Assembly: GCA_016178505.1 (NCBI GenBank)
Contig: JACOTG010000169.1
Location: 1 to 54,071, forward strand
Source: Planctomycetota bacterium
GTDB taxonomy: Bacteria; Planctomycetota; JACOTG01
Length of the DNA stretch: 54,071 nucleotides
Direction of reading: 5' to 3'
The position numbers and the translations under genes are program-made. The notes under the pieces are model-generated. The model was not told the origin of the DNA, made no database searches, and saw only the letters and a program-made list of their open reading frames with translations. Of the stretch, positions 35,767-45,785 are shown piece after piece (position 1 is the first letter of the stretch; each line of letters starts with the position of its first letter).

Positions 35767-37297
35767 GCTCGGATACGCGAAGTGCGCGGGCGATGGCGAC
35801 GTAGAGCGCAACGCCGGCGCCGATCGCAGCGAAGAGCTTCAAGGATCGCGCGGCAAACGCGGTTGCCGGCCACAAGGCCTCGAGAGCGACATCGATCGCG
35901 GCGCACGCCACGCCCATGAGTGCGGCGGCCGCGGCAATGCGGGCAATCGCGGTCGTCGTTCCGGCGGGAGCTGGGCCGAGCCGGCGGTGAAGACGAGCGA
36001 TGAGAAGCGAGAAGTTCAATGCGGCCGCGACGCTCGTCGCCAGTGCCAGTCCTTGGAACGTGAGGCCGAAGACGGGAGCAATCAACACGAAGTTGAGGGC
36101 GATCTTCATGGCGATGGTCGTCGCACTCGTCCAGACTGGCGTCCACGTGTCGCCGAGCGCGTAGTACGTCGGAACGACGATCTTCACTGCGGAGTAAGTG
36201 AAGAGCCCCAAGGAGTAGAGAAGGAGTGCGGTTGCGGTCTGTGCCGTTTCCGCCGCATGGAAGAATTTCCCGTGCTCGAAGAGCACTTGGACGATCGGGG
36301 TGCGAAGAGCGATCAACCCCGCCGTCGCCGGCAACGTTGCGAACGCGGCGAGGCGAATGGAGCGACTCAACGTCTCGCGGAGCGCGCCGAAATCCCTCGC
36401 GGCGGCGTGACGGGAGACGGCGGCGAGGTTTGCGGTCGCAACGGCGACTCCGAAGAGGCCGATCGGGAGCTGCATCAACCGAAACGAGTAGTTGAGCCAA
36501 GACACGGGTCCATCGCCGTAGTGGGAGGCGATCTGATTGTCGACGAGGATGTTGACCTGTGTGGCGGCGAGGCCGAACGTTGCCGGCAGCATGAGCCACG
36601 TGATCTTGATGAGGCCCGGGTCCTTCCAATCGAGCCGTGGCGAGTATCGGAATCCCTCGCGCCTGACAGTCGGCCATTGCGTGAAGACCTGAGCACCGGC
36701 CCCGACGAGCGCCCCGATTGCCATCGAGACGATCGGCTCCAATCCGAGGGCCGGCATCAGCGGTGCGAGCACGAGCCCGCAGAGCACGCTTGCAACGTTG
36801 AAATGAGCGGGCGCCAACGCTGGAACGAAGAACTTGCCGCAAGCGTTCAGCATTCCCATCAGAGCGGCTGCAAGCGCGACGAGCAAGAGAAACGGTGCCA
36901 TGATCCGCGCGAGCTCGACGGTGAGTTCGATCTTCCCGGGTTGATTGGAAAACCCGGACGCGAGGGCCCAGACGAGGGGCCGCGCTCCGACCATGAGAAA
37001 AACCGTGACCACGCCAAGGACGACCAGGAGCGCGTTCAGGACCGAGCTGCCAAGTCGAAACGCGGACTCGCGCCCGTCGCGGTGCATGCGCTCGGTGAAG
37101 GCGGGAACGAACGCGCTGCTCATGGCGCCTTCCGCGAATAGATCTCGAAGGAGATTCGGAATGCGAAAGGCCGTGTAGAAAGCGTCGGTCTGGAACGTCG
37201 AGAAGTAGCCTGCGATCACCGTTTCGCGAACGACGCCGAGAATGCGGCTGACGAGCGTGGCGGCACTCACGGACCACGCGGCGCGCGTGACGGACAC
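35711..37297 (-). CDS. murJ: Lipid II flippase MurJ (MviN)
   Basis: About 528 residues if started at the GTG at 37297; the frame stays open to a TTG at 37423. The later start is preferred because VTRAAWSVSAATLVSRILGVVRETVIAGYFS matches the MurJ N-terminus. Other MurJ motifs are FYTAFRIPNLLRDLFAEGAMSSAFVPAF and KITWLMLPATFGLAATQVNILVDN. Fourteen helices can be counted. MurJ flips lipid II to the periplasm in peptidoglycan synthesis and is consistent with murD at 25366. It overlaps the glycosyltransferase tail to tail. Confidence 0.93.
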   Translation of the reverse strand: MSVTRAAWSVSAATLVSRILGVVRETVIAGYFSTFQTDAFYTAFRIPNLLRDLFAEGAMSSAFVPAFTERMHRDGRESAFRLGSSVLNALLVVLGVVTVFLMVGARPLVWALASGFSNQPGKIELTVELARIMAPFLLLVALAAALMGMLNACGKFFVPALAPAHFNVASVLCGLVLAPLMPALGLEPIVSMAIGALVGAGAQVFTQWPTVRREGFRYSPRLDWKDPGLIKITWLMLPATFGLAATQVNILVDNQIASHYGDGPVSWLNYSFRLMQLPIGLFGVAVATANLAAVSRHAAARDFGALRETLSRSIRLAAFATLPATAGLIALRTPIVQVLFEHGKFFHAAETAQTATALLLYSLGLFTYSAVKIVVPTYYALGDTWTPVWTSATTIAMKIALNFVLIAPVFGLTFQGLALATSVAAALNFSLLIARLHRRLGPAPAGTTTAIARIAAAAALMGVACAAIDVALEALWPATAFAARSLKLFAAIGAGVALYVAIARALRVSELTEMMEILQRRRMTDPRK

Positions 37298-37441
37298 GGG
37301 GTCTCGTGGACGATCTACCTTCGGTGTCGTTGCTTCGATGGGTGCGTCTCCGCGCGAGGCCGCCCGCCTCGTGCGTCGCGCAGAATAGCAGGCGTGCGCC
37401 GTCGGGCAAGCGTCTGAAAGCAAGTTCGATCGTCGAGCGGT

Positions 37442-37723
37442 CTACTCGATGTGGAAACGGGCGGACGCGATCGACTCTGAACGGCACCTTGGACAGCGTG
37501 ACGGAGTTCCGACGCGTGCTCGGTCGCGAAAGACGAAGCCGCATTCCTCGCAGAGCGCGGGCGCAACGACGAATCGCTCGGGAGGTCGAATCGAGCAGCG
37601 AACGTGCTCGATGTCGTCCACGACGAGCTTGATCGGAACTCGGAGGTCGCGGGCCAGCGCCGCCGGCGTGACCTCGCCGACGCGCATTCGAGCTTCGATT
37701 TCCTGGCGGCGTGTCAGAGCCAT
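37442..37723 (-). CDS. Small HTH plus zinc-ribbon protein (COG3357-like)
   Basis: A protein of 93 residues from the ATG at 37723. The N-terminal half is a helix-turn-helix (MALTRRQEIEARMRVGEVTP, then AALARDLRVPIKLVVDDIEH). The C-terminal half is a rubredoxin-type zinc ribbon, CEECGFVF then a 17-residue gap and CPRC. This matches predicted transcriptional regulators of the COG3357 type, best known from archaea. It follows the MFS gene by five bases and precedes murJ on the same strand. The target genes are unknown. Confidence 0.7.
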   Translation of the reverse strand: MALTRRQEIEARMRVGEVTPAALARDLRVPIKLVVDDIEHVRCSIRPPERFVVAPALCEECGFVFRDRARVGTPSRCPRCRSESIASARFHIE

Positions 37724-37728
37724 CGCGA

Positions 37729-38919
37729 TCAGCGAGTGCCGGCAGGAACGACGGCCTGTTCGTGCGGTGTCCAGGCCGGGAGTGCAAAACAGGCGGCGAC
37801 GAGCCACAGTCCGGTGGCAATCAGAATCCCGGTCCGAATCGAGACGTCGCCCGCGGCGAACGCAATCGCTTCCATCGCGGTGATGCGAATGAGCAGACCG
37901 AAGAATCCGATCGTGGTCTGCACTCGACCCATGAGCTCGCGCGGAACTTCCTTCATCAGGCGAACGAAGAGCGGGATGCCGCTGGCGCCGCGACCGTAGC
38001 CCATGAGGAAGAAGCAACCGAGTGCAATCGGGAGGCTCGTGGTAAACGAGAGAGCGGCGCAGGCGAGAGTGATCATGACGAGGGGGCCAGCGATAGAGGC
38101 TCGCTCGGACACGAGCGCGACGAGGAACAGACCTGCCTGGCTCGCCACCATGGCGCCGAGACCCCACGATCCGTTGCACCACCCGAAGCCGTGCGCGGAG
38201 GAGTGGAGGATGGTCGCGTTCAAAGGCGCCATCACCACCTGAAGGCCGTAGACGGCCGCCAGCACGAAAACCGAGATGGCGCCGATCCGCAGCACGATGG
38301 TGGATCGTCTCAGGAACGATAGTCCGAGGCGAAGGTCGACCAGGAACGCGCGAAGGGGGTTGGCGTCGCGAGGAGCGAGTGCGGAAGCATGGACGTGTCG
38401 GCCCTTTCGTAATCGCCACAGGCAAAACATGGAAACGACGTAGGTCGCGAAGTCGATCGACATCACGCCGCGGACGCCGATGTGCTCGTACGTGAGGCCG
38501 ACGACGGCGCCGGCGATGAGAGTTCCGCCTTGGATGGCGGCGGCGAAGAACGCGCTCGCCGCAGCAAATTCTCCCGGTTCACACAGCTCCTGCATGAGCG
38601 CGGTTGCGTTCGCCCAGTGAACGTTGAAGCAGAAACCGACGAGGATCGTAACGGCGAAGAGGTGGGGCACCCAGACGTCGCCGAACAGGGTCACGGCGAT
38701 CGGTACGCTCAGGACGGCGAGCGAGCGCACGAAGTCGAGGCCGATGGCAACGTGCCGGCGATCCTGGCGATCGATGAACACGCCCATGAACGGCAGGAAG
38801 AGGAGCCCCGGCACCATCGAGAGTGTCAGCATCGTGCCCACGTACTTCGGCGATCCCGTGCGCTCGTTCACGACCCACATCACTGCCGCAGACGTCATGT
38901 CGCTTCCGAACATCGACAC
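37729..38919 (-). CDS. MFS transporter, N-terminus without a usual start codon
   Basis: At least 396 residues from a GTG at 38919, but this start cuts TM1. The frame runs upstream to a stop at 39049-39051 and encodes SSYRVLRQPRFVYFFIGTFV just before the GTG, which looks like a normal MFS N-terminus. No ATG, GTG or TTG occurs there; an ATC at 39045 has AAGGA 11 bases upstream. MFS features are GVFIDRQDRRH in loop 2-3, twelve helices, and RLMKEVPRELMGRVQTTIGF near the second half. It belongs to the MFS_3-like exporters. Substrate unknown. Confidence 0.8.
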   Translation of the reverse strand: MSMFGSDMTSAAVMWVVNERTGSPKYVGTMLTLSMVPGLLFLPFMGVFIDRQDRRHVAIGLDFVRSLAVLSVPIAVTLFGDVWVPHLFAVTILVGFCFNVHWANATALMQELCEPGEFAAASAFFAAAIQGGTLIAGAVVGLTYEHIGVRGVMSIDFATYVVSMFCLWRLRKGRHVHASALAPRDANPLRAFLVDLRLGLSFLRRSTIVLRIGAISVFVLAAVYGLQVVMAPLNATILHSSAHGFGWCNGSWGLGAMVASQAGLFLVALVSERASIAGPLVMITLACAALSFTTSLPIALGCFFLMGYGRGASGIPLFVRLMKEVPRELMGRVQTTIGFFGLLIRITAMEAIAFAAGDVSIRTGILIATGLWLVAACFALPAWTPHEQAVVPAGTR

Positions 38920-39149
38920 GAACGTGCCGATGAAGAAATAGACGAAGCGCGGTTGTCGAAGGACGCGGTACGACGAGAGCCCGCTCGGATGGAGTGATGT
39001 CGAAGCCGCGGGGACTTCGAGGTCGGGTCCTGCTTGCGAGCTGATGGTTCAGGCCGTCCTTCGCACGCGGGTGTTCGGCGTCGGGGCATCGACGTCACCG
39101 GTGTACGACGAAGTCCTCCCCGGAGTCCGTCAGTGGTCCTTCGTGACGG

Positions 39150-40667
<1,518 letters not shown>

Positions 40668-40793
40668 CGCTCGTTCTCCTGCGTCTCCTGAACAGCCGTT
40701 CGGTCGTTCGCTCGAGCGACCTCTGTGAGGGCTGCCATGGATGGGCTTCTTGGGTGATTCGCCTGCGTGGCGCCAGGCCACGCTCGGGTGCTG

Positions 40794-41573
40794 TTACGTG
40801 TTGCGGGCCGCACGATCTTCATCGCGCGCTCGGGGGTCGGGAATTCCTGCTCGAGCGAGGGTGCGCGATCGTTCATGCGACCGTTCGGGCCGCCGCGTGG
40901 TCAGCAGGCTCCAGATCTCGCTGACTTGCTGGAACGTTCGCCCCTTCGAATGGTTGTTGTCCACTATATAATCGGCTCGCTTCCGCTTGAAGTTCACCGT
41001 TTTCTGTACCGACTCGCGACGATCGATCTCGGACGGGCTCCATCCTCGCCGGGTCGTCGCGCGCCGCCGGCGCTTTTCGTTCTGCGTGTCGACGAAGACG
41101 AGCACGTCACATCGCGAGTCGAGTCCTGTTTCCACCAGCAGCGGCACGTCCAACACGAGGGTGCCCCCCGTTTCGCGCGAGCGCTTGATCGCCGTGAGGA
41201 TCGCGCGGTGTACGACCGGATGCACGATTCGGCTCAATGCGCCAAGCGCCCGAGGATCCTCGAACACTTCCTCCGCGAGGCGCTTCCGATTGAGACGCCC
41301 GCGCGAATCAAAAGCCTCTCGTCCGAATCGGCGACGAATGGCGCGTCGCACAGTCGGCAACTCGTACGTCGCATGTGCGAGCTCGTCGGCGTCGATCGTG
41401 CGAGCTCCGAGCCTGCCGAACATGCGAGCCACGGTCGTCTTTCCACCGGCGACTCCCGCGAGAACGCCGATCACGAGACCACGCCTCCCCGGAGTTTTCG
41501 GTCGCCTGTTTCCATTCACGTCGACGGGGGACGCTCGGCGCGTCTGTCGCCCGGTTCGCTGCGCTTCAGCCAC
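40794..41573 (-). CDS. coaE: Dephospho-CoA kinase
   Basis: Up to 259 residues from a GTG at 41573; a GTG at 41519 is an alternative start nearer the conserved core. The P-loop reads GVLAGVAGGKTTVARMF, followed by DADELAHATYE, LVLDVPLLVETGLDSRCDVLVFVD (the LID-preceding strand) and RADYIVDNNHSKGRTFQQV near the C-terminus. CoaE performs the last step of coenzyme A synthesis. The tail after TTRRPERSHERSR is basic and not conserved. It is divergent from the BRCT-like protein gene. Confidence 0.88.
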   Translation of the reverse strand: MAEAQRTGRQTRRASPVDVNGNRRPKTPGRRGLVIGVLAGVAGGKTTVARMFGRLGARTIDADELAHATYELPTVRRAIRRRFGREAFDSRGRLNRKRLAEEVFEDPRALGALSRIVHPVVHRAILTAIKRSRETGGTLVLDVPLLVETGLDSRCDVLVFVDTQNEKRRRRATTRRGWSPSEIDRRESVQKTVNFKRKRADYIVDNNHSKGRTFQQVSEIWSLLTTRRPERSHERSRTLARAGIPDPRARDEDRAARNT

Positions 41574-41796
41574 GAGGTTGGACTCTCGGCTCGGTGCCGT
41601 GAAATGCCGATCGGGGCTCCCTTGACGACCTCAACCGGATCGCCACCACGATTCGCTGAAGTGAAATTGCGAGAACGGGGGGACTGCGCGACGTCGTTCG
41701 CGCTGAAATCAGCGATTACCTCTACCAGGACCAGAAAACGGTGTCAATGGGCCGTCGTACGCCTGCGCGCCGGTCGCCCGCAGGGCTCTTTTGTGC

Positions 41797-41826
41797 TTGC
41801 CTTTCGATTCGGGGGCTCCCTATAAT
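41797..41826 (+). promoter_or_regulatory. Strong sigma-70 type promoter
   Basis: TTGCCT (41797-41802), 18-base spacer, and a perfect TATAAT (41821-41826). It lies in the 386-base divergent gap between coaE and the BRCT-like protein gene and would start transcription near 41833, leaving a leader of about 127 bases. Confidence 0.6.
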
Positions 41827-41832
41827 CGCGGC

Positions 41833-41959
41833 CCGCTTTGAAGGAGGCGATCTCCCGCCTCCCATTGCGAGTGAAGAGAAAGGCCGGATACCGAATCCGG
41901 GAAACGGGAAAAAGCCAAGCATCAGTCTGCTTGCCTACAACAAGGAGGGAGACCCCAAC
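41833..41959 (+). other. Structured 5' leader
   Basis: The leader upstream of the ATG at 41960 has several possible short stems: GGAGGCGAT with CTCCCGCCTCC, GGAT/ATCC (around 41886-41899), CCG/CGG, and AAGCA/TGCTT (around 41917-41934). It ends in the ribosome-binding site AAGGAGGGAG. I do not recognise it as a known riboswitch class. Confidence 0.35.
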
Positions 41960-43189
41960 ATGAGGAATCACGAACGAGGATCCGCTTTGATTTGGTGGGT
42001 CATCGTCCTCGTCATTTTGACCGTCGCCGCATCCGTGCTCGCGTTCACGCAGTTTCAAGAGAGCGAGAAGCGGATGGAGGAAATCACGCGGCTGAAGGAC
42101 GAGATCAAGAACAAGTGGGATCCCGAAAACGTCAAGCGGGCGACTGACATCCAACACCTCTTCCAGAAGTCGGGCTGGAGCGGCGAGGCGGGGACGAGCG
42201 CGGACACGGTCGTCAAGTTGATGGACGATCGCCTGACCGCGCTGAAGCAGAAGTTCCCGTCGCAGATCACGGCCTCGGACTCGACGATCGAAGCCGCACT
42301 CAAGGGCGTCGAGACGGCGTACGACGAAGTGTCGAATCGCCTGAAGGACACGACGTCCGCGCTCTCCGTCGCGCAGGCGGATGCGGAAAAGGCGAAAGAG
42401 GCGACGCGAAAGGTCGGGACGGACAAGGACCAGGAGATCGCGAAGCTGAATGCCTCGGTGAAGGAAGAGCAGGATCGGGGTGCCCGCAACCAGCAGACGA
42501 GCACGCAGACGATAGAAGGTCTGCGTAACCGCATCACGGAACTCGAGGGCGTGGTTCAGAAGGCGGATACCGACCGCAAGAAGGAAAAGAACGACCTCGA
42601 GAACAAAGTCCTGGCCGCGCAGGCGAAGATCGAGCAGATCAACGACCGGAACAAGATGATCCGCGAGCGCGACGTTCCGGACGGCAAGATCATCGATGCC
42701 TCGCCAACGTCCGGCCTCGCTTGGATCGACGTCGGGGCGCGAAACGGACTCGTGCGTGGGACTCGCTTCCAGGTCTTCGAGGTGGGGCGAGGCAATGAGA
42801 AGAAGTCCAAGGGATGGATCGAGGTGCGCGAGCTTCGCGACGCGACGGCACTCTGCGGCATCACCGAGACGAAGGATCCCATGGAGCCCATCGTCGCCGG
42901 CGACTTGATCTCGAACCCGTACTTCGATCGCGACAAGAAGCCGGTGTTCGTCTTCCTCGGCGATCTGCCGGGACGCTATTCGAAGGAGGAGGTCACTCGC
43001 CTTCTGCGGGCGAAGGGCGCGACGGTGGAGGACAACGTCACGGCGATGACCGATTTCCTGGTCGTGGGACAGCCCCCGAAGAGCGATACGCCGATCGTCC
43101 TCGAGGATACGCCGACCTTCCAGCTCGCGAAGGAATTCGGCGTGCAAGTCATGTCCGCGAACGATCTGACGAGCTACATCCGGTACTGA
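41960..43189 (+). CDS. Membrane-anchored coiled-coil protein with BRCT-like C-terminus
   Basis: A protein of 409 residues from the ATG at 41960. One N-terminal helix (LIWWVIVLVILTVAASVLAF) follows a basic MRNHERGS, so the rest should lie outside the cytoplasm. Residues about 35-225 form a coiled coil (DKDQEIAKLNASVKEEQDRG and similar). Residues about 233-315 form a small beta domain (DGKIIDASPTSGLAWIDVGARN, RGTRFQVFEVGRG, IVAGDLI). Residues about 320-409 look like a BRCT fold: VFVFLGDLPGRYSKEEVTRLL, KGATVEDNVTAMTDFLVVG, and a final FGVQVMSANDLTSYI. It has its own promoter and terminator. Function unknown. Confidence 0.75.
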   Translation: MRNHERGSALIWWVIVLVILTVAASVLAFTQFQESEKRMEEITRLKDEIKNKWDPENVKRATDIQHLFQKSGWSGEAGTSADTVVKLMDDRLTALKQKFPSQITASDSTIEAALKGVETAYDEVSNRLKDTTSALSVAQADAEKAKEATRKVGTDKDQEIAKLNASVKEEQDRGARNQQTSTQTIEGLRNRITELEGVVQKADTDRKKEKNDLENKVLAAQAKIEQINDRNKMIRERDVPDGKIIDASPTSGLAWIDVGARNGLVRGTRFQVFEVGRGNEKKSKGWIEVRELRDATALCGITETKDPMEPIVAGDLISNPYFDRDKKPVFVFLGDLPGRYSKEEVTRLLRAKGATVEDNVTAMTDFLVVGQPPKSDTPIVLEDTPTFQLAKEFGVQVMSANDLTSYIRY

Positions 43190-43218
43190 AGCACCGACGT
43201 CAAAAGGACGTGAATCCA

Positions 43219-43267
43219 AGCTCCTACCGGTCGACCCAATTCCGCGGACGGCCGGTAGGAGTTTTTT
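43219..43267 (+). terminator. Rho-independent terminator
   Basis: A perfect 10-bp stem CTCCTACCGG (43221-43230) / CCGGTAGGAG (43252-43261) with a 21-base loop is followed directly by six T (43262-43267). It ends the transcript of the BRCT-like protein gene before tatC. Confidence 0.9.
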
Positions 43268-43306
43268 CGTCTCCGGATCGAGCGATCGTAGGCGGGGAGT
43301 CAAACG

Positions 43307-44041
43307 GTGGCCGACGAGAGCGGTGACCTCGACGAACGGCGAATGACGTTCGGGGAACACCTCGAAGAACTTCGCAAAGTCATCGTTCGCTCGATCGTCG
43401 CGGTGGTCGTCATCTTCGCCGTCTGCTTCACGTTCTTCCGTGATCAGCTCATGAACCTCGTGACCGTGCCGGTCAAAGGGATCCTGCCCGACGTCAAATT
43501 CATCGTGCCCGCGCCATTCGACGAGATCTTCGCGTACTTCAAGGTTTGTCTCGCAGTGTCGGTGTTCTTCTCGGCACCCGTCGTTTTCATTCTGCTTTGG
43601 TCGTTCATCAGTCCAGGGCTTCGGAAGAACGAGCGCAAGTACGTTCACCGGATCTTGCCGCTCGTGTTCGTCTTGTTCGTTTTGGGCGTGCTGTTCAACT
43701 ACTTCATCCTCGTTCCCGGCATGCTCAAGGTGATCGCACAGTTCGGCCATCGACCCGACTTCGTCACGATGTACAGCGTGAAGGAGTGGGTCGATTTCAT
43801 CCTATGGTTCTCGCTCATCCTCGGCGCCGTGTTTCAGCTGCCGCTCGTGATGCTGCTCCTTCAGAAAATCGGCATCGCCAACACGGAGGAGCTGAGGGCC
43901 TATCGCAAGTACGCGATCCTGGGCGGGTTCATCCTCGGCGCGCTCATCACTCCGGGTGACGTGATCTTCACCGAGATCGTCATAGGGGCCGTCATCGCAC
44001 TGCTCTACGAGGCCGGCATTTGGCTCGGAAAGATCCTCTGA
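43307..44041 (+). CDS. tatC: Sec-independent protein translocase TatC
   Basis: A protein of 244 residues from a GTG at 43307 with GGGGAG upstream. TatC hallmarks: an N-terminal MTFGEHLEELRKVIVRS, FDEIFAYFKVC after the first periplasmic loop, SFISPGLRKNERKYV, and six helices with FILGALITPGDVI near the end. TatC is the receptor for twin-arginine signal peptides in the inner membrane. No tatA or tatB lies beside it. It follows the terminator of the upstream gene by 39 bases. Confidence 0.95.
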   Translation: MADESGDLDERRMTFGEHLEELRKVIVRSIVAVVVIFAVCFTFFRDQLMNLVTVPVKGILPDVKFIVPAPFDEIFAYFKVCLAVSVFFSAPVVFILLWSFISPGLRKNERKYVHRILPLVFVLFVLGVLFNYFILVPGMLKVIAQFGHRPDFVTMYSVKEWVDFILWFSLILGAVFQLPLVMLLLQKIGIANTEELRAYRKYAILGGFILGALITPGDVIFTEIVIGAVIALLYEAGIWLGKIL

Positions 44042-44094
44042 AGACACCCCGGAGAGGGGCCCGTGGTCGCGAGTGCGTCGGGGCTCAAGTCTTC

Positions 44095-44122
44095 TTGACT
44101 TGGCAGTCGAACTTCCTATGCT
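44095..44122 (+). promoter_or_regulatory. Promoter of tRNA-Thr
   Basis: TTGACT (44095-44100), a 16-base spacer, and TATGCT (44117-44122) lie 37 bases upstream of the tRNA. Confidence 0.5.
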
Positions 44123-44158
44123 ATCGCGACGTTTTTCGACCCCGCGGTGGCCATCGAC

Positions 44159-44230
44159 GCCCGAGTGACTCAACGGTAGAGTACCGCTTTCGTAAAGCGG
44201 AAGTTATGGGTTCGAATCCCATCTCGGGCT
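44159..44230 (+). tRNA. tRNA-Thr (anticodon CGU)
   Basis: The acceptor stem GCCCGAG/CTCGGGC is followed by discriminator T and no encoded CCA (sequence reads TCCC), unlike the two tRNA-Ser genes. The anticodon stem CCGCT/AGCGG encloses TTCGTAA, giving CGT. T-arm: TGGGTTCGAATCCCA. Confidence 0.93.
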
Positions 44231-44342
44231 CCCTTTCGACCAACTCTGCGTCGACTTCGATGAACGTCGCCATGCTCGCCACGAACGCACGCCGGAAATC
44301 GGCGATCCTTCCGTCCGTTTCGCCAACGCTCGACGACTGCGC

Positions 44343-44774
44343 GTGGTGATTCTCGAGCGCGAGGCAGCGGACGTCATCCTGAAGCACTGTCTCCAGTCTC
44401 ATCCCGAAGAGGCTTGCGGCGTTCTCGTCGGGCCGTGCGAGGCCGGAAAGCTGCCGGCGCGGATCACTCGAGCGTTCGAATCGCAAAACCTCGCGACCGA
44501 CCGGCGGCGAGGCTACCTCGTCGACCCGGCGCTGCAGCTTCGACTTCAGCGTGATCTGCGCGGGAGCGGCACCGAAGTGGTCGGGGTCTACCACTCGCAT
44601 CCGGACGGCCCGCCGCGGCCGAGCGCGCGCGACTGCGACGAGGCGTGGCCTTGGTTCCTTTATCTCATCGTCGAGGCGTTCGGCGATTCGACGGGGCAAG
44701 CCGCAGCGTTTCGATGGACGAACGGCAGCTTCATTCCGGTTCTACTTCAAGTTGGGGACGTGCGAGCGGATTAA
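44343..44774 (+). CDS. JAMM/Mov34 family metalloprotease
   Basis: A protein of 143 residues; GTG at 44343 or 44346. The JAMM zinc site is complete: Glu22/Glu23 in HPEEACGVLVG, then HSHPDGPPRPSARDCD with His84, His86, Ser94 and Asp97. Bacterial relatives cleave small proteins or ubiquitin-like sulphur carriers (M67 family). No ThiS/MoaD-like gene is adjacent, so the substrate is open. It follows tRNA-Thr by 112 bases and precedes the RNase HII-like gene by 28. Confidence 0.87.
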   Translation: MVILEREAADVILKHCLQSHPEEACGVLVGPCEAGKLPARITRAFESQNLATDRRRGYLVDPALQLRLQRDLRGSGTEVVGVYHSHPDGPPRPSARDCDEAWPWFLYLIVEAFGDSTGQAAAFRWTNGSFIPVLLQVGDVRAD

Positions 44775-44802
44775 TCGGGCGGTCGAATCCGGGAGGGATG
44801 CG

Positions 44803-45777
44803 ATGTGGATCGGCGGCGTGGACGAAGCTGGATACGGCCCGTCGCTCGGTCCGCTCGTTTCGAGCTTGATCGCGGTGCGCGTCGAGGGCACCGGCGTGGA
44901 CGGCTGGCAAGTGTTCGGCGATGCCGTGCGGCAACCGGGGAGTCGGGCGACGGGGGACTCGCCGCGAGCGCTGGTCGGGGACAGCAAGGTCGTCTACCGG
45001 TCCGGTGGAGGCGTTCTTGCGCTCACTGCGCTCGAAACGTCGGTGCTTGCGTTTCTCGAAGCAATGGATTTTCGGCCGCGCGACCTCGACGATTTCCTGG
45101 CGACCGTCGCACCCGGCTGTTTGTGGCTATTGGCGGACTACCCATGGTACTCCGACCACGCGCTCCCAATTCCCGTGTCGGCTCGTGCCGACGTCATCAG
45201 CGCGTGTGCCGATCCAATTCGTCGGCGTCTCGACGAGTGCGGTGGGACGCTTCGCGTGCGCGTGAGCCCGCTCTTGGAGGGAGAATTCAATCGCCGGTGC
45301 GCGGTCACGGCGAACAAAGCAACGGCGCTGTTCGACGTGTTCGCTGGCTTGCTCGCTGACTTTCGAGCGTGGTCGACGGAATCGGACGGTGACGCGTTTC
45401 TCGTGGTGGATCGTCACGGCGGGCGCTCGTTCTATGCGCCGCTCCTGCAGTCGACGTCCCCGGCCGTCTTTGTCGCCATCGAAGGCGAACGTCGAGGCCG
45501 ATCTGACTATCGCTTGTTCGGGAACGGCCGTTCGCTTCGCGTATCGTTTCGCGAGCGAGCCGACGCGAGCAGTTTCGAAGTGGCGCTCGCCTCGCTATTC
45601 AGCAAGTACACGCGAGAGCTCTTGATGATTCTGTTCAATCGATATTGGCGGGCGCAGCGGCCGGGCCTTCGACCGACTGCGGGGTATGCCGAGGATGCGC
45701 GGCGGTTTCTTTCCGACATCGCCGAGGATCTCGAGCGGCTCGGGATCGACCGCGCGCGACTCGTGCGATCGCGATAA
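44803..45777 (+). CDS. Divergent RNase HII-like protein
   Basis: A protein of 324 residues from the ATG at 44803. The start GVDEAGYGPSLGPLV is the RNase HII DEAG motif (Asp7, Glu8). VGDSKVVY (Asp60) matches the DSK motif, FLVVDRHGG (Asp203) the vlvDG motif, and ASLFSKYTRELLM (264-276) the SivAKxxRDxxM motif with Glu272 in place of Asp. It is about 100 residues longer than typical RNase HII, with an insertion after the DSK motif and a helical tail. RNase HII cuts RNA in DNA hybrids; whether this one does is uncertain. No second rnh gene is in the window. Confidence 0.75.
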   Translation: MWIGGVDEAGYGPSLGPLVSSLIAVRVEGTGVDGWQVFGDAVRQPGSRATGDSPRALVGDSKVVYRSGGGVLALTALETSVLAFLEAMDFRPRDLDDFLATVAPGCLWLLADYPWYSDHALPIPVSARADVISACADPIRRRLDECGGTLRVRVSPLLEGEFNRRCAVTANKATALFDVFAGLLADFRAWSTESDGDAFLVVDRHGGRSFYAPLLQSTSPAVFVAIEGERRGRSDYRLFGNGRSLRVSFRERADASSFEVALASLFSKYTRELLMILFNRYWRAQRPGLRPTAGYAEDARRFLSDIAEDLERLGIDRARLVRSR

Positions 45778-45785
45778 CCTCGCGG

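Noticed and set aside
41833..41959. Known riboswitch in the leader of the BRCT-like protein gene
   Set aside because: The stems do not match GEMM, glycine, THF, fluoride or cobalamin class cores that I could compare.
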